DNA of 6,495 nucleotides, from contig JAFYRC010000254.1 in the NCBI GenBank assembly GCA_017547065.1, positions 1 to 6,495 on the forward strand, read 5' to 3'. Below, one piece after another: positions 1-6,495 of the stretch (positions are counted from its first letter, which is position 1; every line of letters begins with the position of its first letter). The translations under genes and the position numbers were made by a program. The DNA comes from Tidjanibacter sp. GTDB taxonomy: Bacteria > Bacteroidota > Bacteroidia > Bacteroidales > Rikenellaceae. The notes below the pieces were generated by a model, which was not told the origin of the DNA, ran no database searches, and worked only from the letters and a program-made list of their open reading frames with translations.

Positions 1-838
1 GCACAAGTTTGATTGCGCTCTGCTCCACGAGCACCATCTCATAGGTGCCCCAAGTGGTCTTGGTGATAAGGTCGAGGTTCTCGCCCGAGAAGCTCACCTC
101 GTCGCCAATCTTGGCACTATCGTTGGCACCCTGAACATTATCGATGGTTGCCTTGGGGGTCTTCATCGTGAAGACATTCTCTGCACCGGTTACGGCCAAC
201 ACGCCACCTGCCCACTCGGCAGTGATCTCCACAGCGTTGGAGCCTGCGGTGTAAGTACCTGCGGGAATGGTGAACTTAACGCTCTCAGCGCTCAAAGTGA
301 GAGCCTCGCCTTCCAACTTCACACCTGCAAAGGTCACGGAGGTGATCTGCTCCAAGTTGCGACCCTTGATGGTTACAACCGTGCCAATGGTACCCTCTGC
401 GGGGGTGAAGCTACCGATGATAGCATCGGTAACGGGCACGGTGATGTAGAAGTTGTTGCGATAGATGGTGTCGAGCTTGTTGTCGTCAATCACATAGAGG
501 TTTGCATAGTGGGGGTTATCCTGCTGTGCAAAGCCCATAGTGGGCACCTTGAAGGTCAACTCACGAATGGCTTTCTTCACAATCTCGGCCTCGGTCTCGT
601 TGATATAGACACCTGCAACGTGGTCGAGGTTTTGGCCGGTGAGCACCACCTCATCACCCTCAAACACCCTCTTTGCACCGCTCTCGTCGGGCATAGGGGT
701 GAGGGTCTGCACGGCAGCAACGTGGGTTACCACTTTACCTGCCTCAATTTGGTCGACATAGTCGTTGTCGGCACAAGCAACCATTGACATAGCCATCAGC
801 GAAGCGGCCAATACCGAAAATATATTATTCCTTTTCAT
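1..838 (-). CDS. Second IPT/TIG-repeat lipoprotein (3' end missing)
   Basis: Starting at ATG 838, the frame stays open to the left edge for 279 codons, so the C-terminus is outside the window. The N-terminus is a lipoprotein signal peptide, MKRNNIFSVLAASLMAMSMV-AC, with C22 as the likely lipidated Cys followed by ADNDYVD. Two complete IPT/TIG-like repeats and the start of a third are visible: about 41-134 (GDEVVLTGQNLDHVAGVYIN), about 136-226 (FTPAEGTIGTVVTIKGRNLE, closely like repeat 1 of the upstream gene), and from about 228 (GDEVSFSGENLDLITKTTWG). The start lies 24 bases after the upstream stop, and the preceding bases AGAAAGAAACAGT are A-rich with A at -3 and -6, as is common in Bacteroidota. 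It probably acts as another surface-binding protein of the same locus. The missing C-terminal part could carry a glycan-binding or even a catalytic domain, so the final function is open. Confidence 0.9.
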   Translation of the reverse strand, partial: MKRNNIFSVLAASLMAMSMVACADNDYVDQIEAGKVVTHVAAVQTLTPMPDESGAKRVFEGDEVVLTGQNLDHVAGVYINETEAEIVKKAIRELTFKVPTMGFAQQDNPHYANLYVIDDNKLDTIYRNNFYITVPVTDAIIGSFTPAEGTIGTVVTIKGRNLEQITSVTFAGVKLEGEALTLSAESVKFTIPAGTYTAGSNAVEITAEWAGGVLAVTGAENVFTMKTPKATIDNVQGANDSAKIGDEVSFSGENLDLITKTTWGTYEMVLVEQSAIKLV

Positions 839-862
839 ACTGTTTCTTTCTGATGCTGGAAA

Positions 863-2560
863 TTAAAGTTTGGTGTAGTCGTAGTCGTACTTCTGCCAGT
901 AGCAGTTGAACGTAAAGTCGCTCGACGAAGGAGCAACAGAGTTGTTGTACAAGCGGACGTTAATTTTGGTAATGTGGAGGAAACCAACTCGCTTGATGTT
1001 CTCTGCATAGTTGGAGGATGAGGGACTACCATTGTGGTTGTAGTACATCACCATAAAGACGATGTCGTCTGTAATGGTTGCGACAACACCCGAGGTGTAG
1101 GCCTTGGCAGGCTCATACTGGGGATACCAATCTTTGTTCTGCAAACCACCACTTGCCGAAGTGATACCAATGCCTGCAATGGTTTTTGCCTCCACATCAA
1201 TGGGGAAGAGTTCCTCATTGATAACGTCAATCTGCTTATTCACGACCTTGTCAATCAGAGCCTTCTCGGTAGCATTTGCGGGGTTAAGATAGCGGTAGCG
1301 CAGTACGGGAGTACCATACACATTTCCATTCACTCCGGGGCAACGGTAATCGTTGGCCGAGTTGTTCTGGAAGTAGAAGTTCTTGAGCTGACCGGTGGAG
1401 TTGGCAGGGCCATTTAGTTGGAGGTGGCCTGCACTCACACCCGAGAAGAAGAAGTATGGATTTACAGAGTTGTACTCCTCCTCGGTAACAGCTGGCACAT
1501 TGGCTGCCGAGCAGGTGTTGGCCAAGTACTTGTAGCTGATGGGGTCAACCTCTGTCCTCCAAGCCGAGTTGTGGTATACGCGACCGGTCTCGGGCGAGAA
1601 GAAGCTTGCCATCTCCTCCACATCACGGCCCTGACCATAGACCTTCATACCCTCCCAGTATTTAACCATAGGAACAAAGGCGATGAAGTTCTCGGTGAGA
1701 GTCTTCGACTCGTTGCCGTCGAAGTAGTGGATCTTCACATTGGTTACGTTGTCACCATCGACAAACTCACCAGCAGGTACCGCAAACTGCAACGAGGTCT
1801 CGGTGCGGTTGCCGATAACTGCCTCGAAGCCACCAACGGTGATTTTCTCCACCTTATCCAAGTTGACACCCTCGAGTTGAACTGCACTACCAACTGCTGT
1901 GCGCTCAAAAGTGGTGGTGGTCACGGTGGGCACATATCTTACAATAGCAATCGAAGGGGCAGTAGCCATATCTGTGGCTGTGGTCTGCTCGCCATTGTTG
2001 TAGGTGAAGGTAATCTTTGCGATGGAACCTTCAACGTAGGGAACTTTCACGAGAATCTCGGTGTTGTTGCGGCTACGGATAGCGGCAGAGTGACCAGCAT
2101 AGCCCTCAGCAGTGAAGAGTACCTCCTGTACTGCATTGAGGTTCTTACCCGAGATAAGCAACAAACCACCCATCTCTGCACTCTCCGCCAAAGCCGAGCC
2201 GATGAGTTCGGGCACAGCGTAGGTGAAAGTGAACACAGCCTCGGTGGTGAAACTTCCATAGGCATTTGCCAACTTAACCTTACCAGTGGAAGCCTCGGCC
2301 GACACGGTGAACGAAAGTTGGGTGTCCGACACACGCTCGTAGAGGGGCACCTCCACGTCGTTGATGTAGGCCTTGTTGACGTTGTTGAGATACTGGCCCT
2401 TGACGGTGACAATAGTACCCACAGGGCCAGAGGTGGGCTCGAAACTCTCCACAATGGGGGCCTCCATCACGTCGTCATCGACGTTGAGCACCTCGTTGCA
2501 GGCAACACTCGTCATTGCGGCTGCCAGCAAGATAACATATCTAAAAAACTTGTTTTTCAT
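863..2560 (-). CDS. IPT/TIG-repeat surface lipoprotein, probable glycan-binding protein (SusE/F position)
   Basis: This 565-residue lipoprotein probably binds substrate at the cell surface. The signal peptide MKNKFFRYVILLAAAMTSVAC puts the lipidated Cys at 21, followed by NEVLNVDDD, an acidic stretch compatible with surface export. Three IPT/TIG-like repeats follow. Repeat 1 (about 35-114) is the clearest, with FEPTSGPVGTIVTVKGQYLN. Repeat 2 (about 117-208) has GGLLLISGKNLNAVQEVLF. Repeat 3 (about 209-297) has GSAVQLEGVNLDKVEKITVG. Residues 298-565 form a different domain that I do not recognise. It is rich in aromatics (W302, W334, W478, W555, the run YFFF at 369-372, and a YWQKYDYDY tail) and has three Cys (350, 407, 553). 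The gene starts 20 bases after the SusD stop. In similar loci, N-terminal Ig-like repeats act as spacers and the C-terminal domain binds glycan; applying that here is inference. No catalytic motif is seen. Confidence 0.88.
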   Translation of the reverse strand: MKNKFFRYVILLAAAMTSVACNEVLNVDDDVMEAPIVESFEPTSGPVGTIVTVKGQYLNNVNKAYINDVEVPLYERVSDTQLSFTVSAEASTGKVKLANAYGSFTTEAVFTFTYAVPELIGSALAESAEMGGLLLISGKNLNAVQEVLFTAEGYAGHSAAIRSRNNTEILVKVPYVEGSIAKITFTYNNGEQTTATDMATAPSIAIVRYVPTVTTTTFERTAVGSAVQLEGVNLDKVEKITVGGFEAVIGNRTETSLQFAVPAGEFVDGDNVTNVKIHYFDGNESKTLTENFIAFVPMVKYWEGMKVYGQGRDVEEMASFFSPETGRVYHNSAWRTEVDPISYKYLANTCSAANVPAVTEEEYNSVNPYFFFSGVSAGHLQLNGPANSTGQLKNFYFQNNSANDYRCPGVNGNVYGTPVLRYRYLNPANATEKALIDKVVNKQIDVINEELFPIDVEAKTIAGIGITSASGGLQNKDWYPQYEPAKAYTSGVVATITDDIVFMVMYYNHNGSPSSSNYAENIKRVGFLHITKINVRLYNNSVAPSSSDFTFNCYWQKYDYDYTKL

Positions 2561-2580
2561 AACGTACTGCGGTTGTTAGA

Positions 2581-4116
2581 TTAGTAACCAACATTTTGTG
2601 CCACCTCGGGGTTGATATCCTTCACCGACTGGGGAATTGGCAGGCGCAACTGCCAGTCCTCAATGGGATTGATAACATAGGAGTAGGTTGCATAGTAATC
2701 GGCGTCCTTCACTGCGAAGGAGTCATTGATGGTCTCGGTGGCAATACCCCAACGGAGCAGGTCGAAGAAACGGTGGTTCTCGAAAGCCAGTTCGAGCCTA
2801 CGCTCGGCACGCACAGCCTCCCTGAACAGATACTTCGAGCCTACCTCGGCCAAGGTGAGCGAGGGAATACCAGCCCTCTGGCGAGTGAGGTTCAAATAGC
2901 CCAAAGCCTTCTCGCTGGGCCCCTGCAACTCGTTGAGCAACTCGGCATAGAGGAGCACAACGTCACCCACACGGATGATGGGCCAGTCGCTCTCGCCATC
3001 GTAGTTGGCCGTTACGGGCGACATAAACTTGTTCACATAGCGGCAAGTTCCACTCTCTACCCAAGTATCGGTGGTGCTATTGTAGTAGCGCTCACGCAGG
3101 CTGACATCCTTACGCAAGTCACCTTCGTTGGCATTGTAGGCGTTGATGATGTCGTTGGAGGGGTAGTTGTTGGAGTTTGCGTTACCGGCAATTACATTTG
3201 CGCCATTGTTGATGGGGGCAAAGTAGTTACCGAAGGGCGAGCCAAGGCCCTGATTGCCCGACATATAACGGCAGGTGAAGATGATCTCGTCATTCATCTC
3301 GTTCTCGATGCTGAACACCTTGTCGTAGGGCACCATTTTACTACCATCGGTGGGGTTACCAACCCACTCGATAACGTCCTCCAAGAGTTTAGCTGCAGCG
3401 GCATATTTCTCGTCGCCAAGCTCGTAGTGGGTCATATAGACCTTTGCCAGCAGAGCAGCAACTGCTACACGGGTGGCCCTACCGGTCTGGTCGGCTGAAT
3501 ACTTCACTGGCAGAGCCTCACTCTCCAAGACAGCCTCCAAGTCGCCCTCAATGAGTGCGTAGATATCCTCCACGGGCGAGCGCTGCATGTAGCGAGCCTC
3601 CTCGGCGCTGGTGGTCTTGGTTACAAGGAACACGGGGCCCCAAAGGCGCACCAAGTTGAAGTAGAAGTGTGCACGCAAGAACTTAGCCTCGGCCTCATAC
3701 TGAGCACGGAGGTTCTCGTTGTCGGCAACATCGAGCTTCTCAAGCACAAGATTGCAACGTGCAATACCGGCATAGGAGCTATCCCAGTAGTCGTTGACAT
3801 ACTCACTCGAGGAGGGAATGTTACCCTGATCGAGGTATTCGAGAGCTTTGGTGGTGTTGGAGGTCGAGCCTGCACCATACATACGGGTGTTGTCGGTGCG
3901 CAACTCAGTCACAGCCCACTCAAATTCGAGCACACCCTGCATGGCGTTGTAGCAACCAAGCACGGTGGAGTTGAGAGCCGCAGTGTTGGTGATGTACTCA
4001 TCGGCACTCACCTCGCTCTCGGGGTAGCTGTCGAGCAGATCCTCGCAAGAGCAGAAGAGTGTCATTGCGGCCAAAGCGTATATGTAGAATTTTGTATTTT
4101 TCATAGCCTTATTCAT
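2581..4116 (-). CDS. SusD/RagB-like nutrient-binding outer-membrane lipoprotein
   Basis: This is the surface lipoprotein that caps the SusC barrel and captures substrate. At 511 residues it is of normal length and looks intact. The N-terminus is a lipoprotein signal peptide ending FCSC, with C24 as the likely lipidated Cys followed by EDLLD, typical of SusD. Conserved segments run in family order: AEAKFLRAHFYFNLVRLWGP (142-161), TGRATRVAVAALLAKVYM (211-228), IRVGDVVLLYAELLNE (381-396), RAERRLELAFENHRFFDLLR (436-455), and the C-terminal RLPIP...NPEVAQNVGY (491-511). These match the N-terminal SusD-like and C-terminal SusD/RagB domains of a TPR-type helical fold. The start at 4116 is 9 bases after the SusC stop, and A at -3 fits Bacteroidota practice. 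An in-frame ATG at 4104 (MKNTKF...) would also leave a good signal peptide. Ligand specificity cannot be read from the sequence. Confidence 0.97.
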   Translation of the reverse strand: MNKAMKNTKFYIYALAAMTLFCSCEDLLDSYPESEVSADEYITNTAALNSTVLGCYNAMQGVLEFEWAVTELRTDNTRMYGAGSTSNTTKALEYLDQGNIPSSSEYVNDYWDSSYAGIARCNLVLEKLDVADNENLRAQYEAEAKFLRAHFYFNLVRLWGPVFLVTKTTSAEEARYMQRSPVEDIYALIEGDLEAVLESEALPVKYSADQTGRATRVAVAALLAKVYMTHYELGDEKYAAAAKLLEDVIEWVGNPTDGSKMVPYDKVFSIENEMNDEIIFTCRYMSGNQGLGSPFGNYFAPINNGANVIAGNANSNNYPSNDIINAYNANEGDLRKDVSLRERYYNSTTDTWVESGTCRYVNKFMSPVTANYDGESDWPIIRVGDVVLLYAELLNELQGPSEKALGYLNLTRQRAGIPSLTLAEVGSKYLFREAVRAERRLELAFENHRFFDLLRWGIATETINDSFAVKDADYYATYSYVINPIEDWQLRLPIPQSVKDINPEVAQNVGY

Positions 4117-4125
4117 TCTCTGGGA

Positions 4126-6495
4126 TTAGAAGTTAACATCCACGCCAAAAGTTACGGTGCTTGTCAGCGGGAATCCACCACGCTGATAGCCACTGATCAG
4201 AGGCGACGAGTATTGCGACGAGGTGTGGCGAGCCTCGGGGTTAATACCCTTGTAGTCATCGCTCCACCAATAGAACAGGTTACTACCGGCAGCATACACC
4301 CTCAAACCCCTCAAACCGAGGTTCTTGGCAACCTTCTTGGGCAGAGTGTAGCCGAAGGTTACGTTACGCAAGCAGAAGTAGGAACCATCCTGCAAGGGAT
4401 AGTCGGTCAACAGCAAGTCGATACCTTTCTTCTGGTAGGGAACCATACCATTACCGGGTTCCTGCTCGCTCACCCAGCGATCTTTGATGTAGGCTTTGTT
4501 CCATTTGTGAGTTTCATTATAGTAAACATCACCATTGAACACTGTAATGCCCTGCACGCCCTGGAAGAGGAACGAGAAGTCGAAGTCGCCCATCTTGAAG
4601 GTGTTGGTCATACCCCAAGTGAAATCGGGATAGGGATCGCCAAGCACCTGATAGTCGTCGGGAGTAATCTCGCCATCACCACTGTAATCCTCTACCCTCA
4701 AACCACCGGGAACGTCCGACGAGTTGTGGGGGTTAGCTGCAATCTCCTCCACCGAGTTCCACACGCCGATGGTCTTGTAGCCATAGTACTGAATCAGCGG
4801 GCCACCCACGATTGCGATATAGCTCTCGTTACGCTCGCCCTGGCTGATGGCCTGTTTCTCACCACCATACTCGAGCAGGCGGTTGCGGTTCATCGAAAGG
4901 TTGAACGAGGTATCCCAAGTGAAGTTGCGGTTATTGATATTGCGAGTCTCGAGCAATACTTCAAGACCTTTGTTACGCACCTTACCGATGTTGTTCCAGT
5001 TGTATTTGAAACCTGTGAACGACTGGGTGGGCTGCTCAAGCAACAGCGCACGGGTGGTCGAATAATAGGCATCCACGCTCAAACTGATGCGGTTGTCGAA
5101 GAAGCTAACATCCAAACCGGCGTTGTACTCATCGGTCTGTTCCCAGGTAACCAGAGGGTTAGCAAGGGTTGCATTGGTGATAGCCGAACCCGAAGCGAGC
5201 GAGCCATTACCGGTGCCGAGGATGTAGTTAGCCTGCGACATCATGTTCTGAGTAGCGTTGTAGTCGATATCGTTGTTACCGGTCACACCATAGCTACCAC
5301 GCAATTTGAGGTTGCTGAGCCACCAAACGGTTTTAAGGAAATCCTCTTCCGAAGCTCTCCAACCGAGCGACACAGAGGGGAACCAAGCGTTACGGTTGCC
5401 ACGAGTAAAGAGCGAGCTACGGTCCAAACGGGTCGAAACCGATACGAGATAGCGCTCGTCGTAGTTATAGTTCACACGACCGAGGAACGACGAAAGCAAA
5501 CGCTGGGGGTATTTGAACGTACCGGTGCCAGCAATGTCAAACACAGTAGCAGCGTTGAGAGTCTGGATGTCGTCGGTAGCGAAACCGGTACCAAGCATAT
5601 CAACATTGTCCACGCGGGTGCTCTGGAGAGTGTAGCCCAACAATGCGTCAAACGAGTGAGCCCTCTTCTTGTAGGAGTAGTTGAGGGTGTTCTCGGTCAG
5701 AAGGTCCATATAGAGCGAGTTGCCATAGTAGGCTGTTGCGTCGATATTGTCCTTCACAGCGTCCTTATTATAATAATAGTACGAAGGCGAGTAGCGCACA
5801 TTGTAGCCATTCGATGTCTTGAATACAAGGTTCTTCAAGATCTCATAGGTGAAGTAGAAACTACCCACGCTCTGGAACGACTCCCTCGAACGGAAGGTGT
5901 TGTCCATAACCTTGCGGGGGTTGTTGTTTGCCGAACTAAATGGCGACGACTTGTCCCAAGTGGGGTTACCCATATCGTCAAGTGCACCTGTGGGAGTCTG
6001 CACGTTGTTAAAGTGGCTACCACGAGCATAGCCGGTATAGCCGGTCAGTGCGGTGGACCACTCATTGTGGTAGAGGGGCAAGAACGAAGGGGTACGATAG
6101 AAGTCGATGTAGTTGCTGTAGGGGCGAGTCGCATAGGTGTAGGTCAGCGACACGTTGGTACCGAACTCAGCACGAGCCGAAAGCTTGGTATTGAGCTTGG
6201 TGCGGAAGTTAAACTTCTGCACCTCATTCTGCAACATAATACCCTGGTCCGAAGCGAGCGAGGCCGAAGTGTAGTAGCGAGTTTGGTCCTTACCACCCGA
6301 AATGTTGAACTGGATATTGTTGGTCTTTGCGGGGTTGCGCAATGCCAAACGCTGCCAATCGGTGTAACCCATATTCTCTTCGAGCCAAGCAGCCGAGCGG
6401 AGCTGGGCAGTCACGGCAGGACCACCAACACTCTCCTCCCACTGAGCCAACCTGAGGGCCTCGTCCGAATTGAGCAGGCTGTGGAGCTGGTAGGC
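4126..6495 (-). CDS. SusC/RagA-like TonB-dependent outer-membrane transporter (5' end missing)
   Basis: This is the beta-barrel part of a SusC-family outer-membrane importer, which takes up oligosaccharides or other large nutrients using TonB energy and pairs with a SusD lid. The frame is open to the right edge, giving 789 visible residues. The TTG at 6450 is an internal Leu codon, not a start. Family-typical segments include the post-plug motif NISGGKDQTRYY with DQGI (about residues 64-86), IGKVRNKGLEV (503-513), an EF-hand-like DYSGDGEITPDD loop (603-614) followed by GDPYPDFTWG, then LRNVTFGYTLP, and a final VTFGVDVNF ending in Phe as outer-membrane barrels do. SusC proteins usually have about 1000 residues, so I infer that the signal peptide, carboxypeptidase-D-like regulatory domain, any TonB box and the plug lie beyond the window. 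No frameshift is seen. The stop is 9 bases before the SusD gene. Family assignment is secure; the substrate is unknown. Confidence 0.96.
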   Translation of the reverse strand, partial: AYQLHSLLNSDEALRLAQWEESVGGPAVTAQLRSAAWLEENMGYTDWQRLALRNPAKTNNIQFNISGGKDQTRYYTSASLASDQGIMLQNEVQKFNFRTKLNTKLSARAEFGTNVSLTYTYATRPYSNYIDFYRTPSFLPLYHNEWSTALTGYTGYARGSHFNNVQTPTGALDDMGNPTWDKSSPFSSANNNPRKVMDNTFRSRESFQSVGSFYFTYEILKNLVFKTSNGYNVRYSPSYYYYNKDAVKDNIDATAYYGNSLYMDLLTENTLNYSYKKRAHSFDALLGYTLQSTRVDNVDMLGTGFATDDIQTLNAATVFDIAGTGTFKYPQRLLSSFLGRVNYNYDERYLVSVSTRLDRSSLFTRGNRNAWFPSVSLGWRASEEDFLKTVWWLSNLKLRGSYGVTGNNDIDYNATQNMMSQANYILGTGNGSLASGSAITNATLANPLVTWEQTDEYNAGLDVSFFDNRISLSVDAYYSTTRALLLEQPTQSFTGFKYNWNNIGKVRNKGLEVLLETRNINNRNFTWDTSFNLSMNRNRLLEYGGEKQAISQGERNESYIAIVGGPLIQYYGYKTIGVWNSVEEIAANPHNSSDVPGGLRVEDYSGDGEITPDDYQVLGDPYPDFTWGMTNTFKMGDFDFSFLFQGVQGITVFNGDVYYNETHKWNKAYIKDRWVSEQEPGNGMVPYQKKGIDLLLTDYPLQDGSYFCLRNVTFGYTLPKKVAKNLGLRGLRVYAAGSNLFYWWSDDYKGINPEARHTSSQYSSPLISGYQRGGFPLTSTVTFGVDVNF

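Larger units (their letters stand above)
1..6495 (-). other. SusCD-type operon segment (transporter, lid, two accessory lipoproteins)
   Basis: Four minus-strand genes follow each other with spacers of only 9 bases (4117-4125), 20 bases (2561-2580) and 24 bases (839-862). None of these spacers holds a hairpin plus T-run or a recognisable -33/-7 Bacteroidota promoter, so I infer co-transcription from a promoter beyond position 6495. No regulator (hybrid two-component, SusR-like, or ECF sigma/anti-sigma) is in view. The order transporter, lid, then accessory binding lipoproteins matches polysaccharide-utilisation loci. Neither end of the operon is contained in the window. Confidence 0.85.

Noticed and set aside
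839..862. Possible terminator or promoter between the two IPT lipoprotein genes
   Set aside because: The 24-base spacer has no inverted repeat with a T-run and is too short for a promoter. It is better read as an A-rich translation start region.
1034..1417. Plus-strand open frame of 127 codons
   Set aside because: It is the same antisense register as the 388-codon frame, interrupted only by one CTA Leu codon in the sense gene. There is no independent support.
2047..2454. Minus-strand open frame of 135 codons in a different frame from the IPT gene
   Set aside because: It lies wholly inside the lipoprotein gene, and its Ser/Arg/Pro-rich product looks like an out-of-frame reading of the repeat region.
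2561..2580. Possible regulatory site between the SusD gene and the first IPT gene
   Set aside because: There are only 20 bases, with no hairpin and no recognisable promoter element.
1418..2584. Plus-strand open frame of 388 codons
   Set aside because: It is the codon-aligned antisense of the IPT lipoprotein gene, which has a signal peptide and recognisable repeats. The antisense product shows no domain, signal or membrane segment.
2596..3498. Plus-strand open frame of 300 codons
   Set aside because: It is the codon-aligned antisense of a SusD gene with conserved family motifs on the minus strand, so it is a shadow of codon usage.
6448..6450. TTG at 6450 as the start codon of the SusC-like gene
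   Set aside because: The frame is open upstream to the window edge, and the visible protein begins after the plug domain, so this is an internal Leu codon of a gene cut by the edge.

Overview
This window looks like part of a Bacteroidota (probably Bacteroidales) chromosome. The main evidence is an adjacent SusC-like and SusD-like gene pair, an architecture essentially confined to that phylum. Three consecutive lipoprotein signal peptides and the lack of clear Shine-Dalgarno sequences before the genes agree with this. The sequence does not support naming a genus.

All genes lie on the minus strand, so the transcript runs from high to low coordinates. In that order they are: (1) a SusC/RagA-type TonB-dependent outer-membrane transporter, with its 5' end cut off by the right edge (6495..4126); (2) a complete SusD/RagB-type lipoprotein (4116..2581); (3) a complete lipoprotein with about three IPT/TIG-like immunoglobulin-fold repeats and a C-terminal domain of about 265 residues that I cannot assign (2560..863); (4) a second IPT/TIG-repeat lipoprotein, cut off by the left edge (838..1). 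The spacers are 9, 20 and 24 bases, with no terminator or promoter visible, so this is very probably one operon. Its promoter lies beyond position 6495. There is no gene-free stretch of any size.

By family knowledge, SusC forms the outer-membrane barrel, SusD is the lid that captures substrate over it, and lipoproteins in the SusE/SusF position are usually surface glycan-binding proteins. The set is therefore the binding and import half of a polysaccharide-utilisation-type locus. No glycoside hydrolase, lyase, sulfatase, peptidase or regulator is visible, so the substrate cannot be inferred.

This is mostly a familiar system. The parts most worth a second look are the unassigned C-terminal domain of gene 3, the tandem pair of IPT-repeat lipoproteins, and an EF-hand-like loop in the SusC barrel. 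I see no RNA genes, mobile elements, CRISPR arrays or phage genes.
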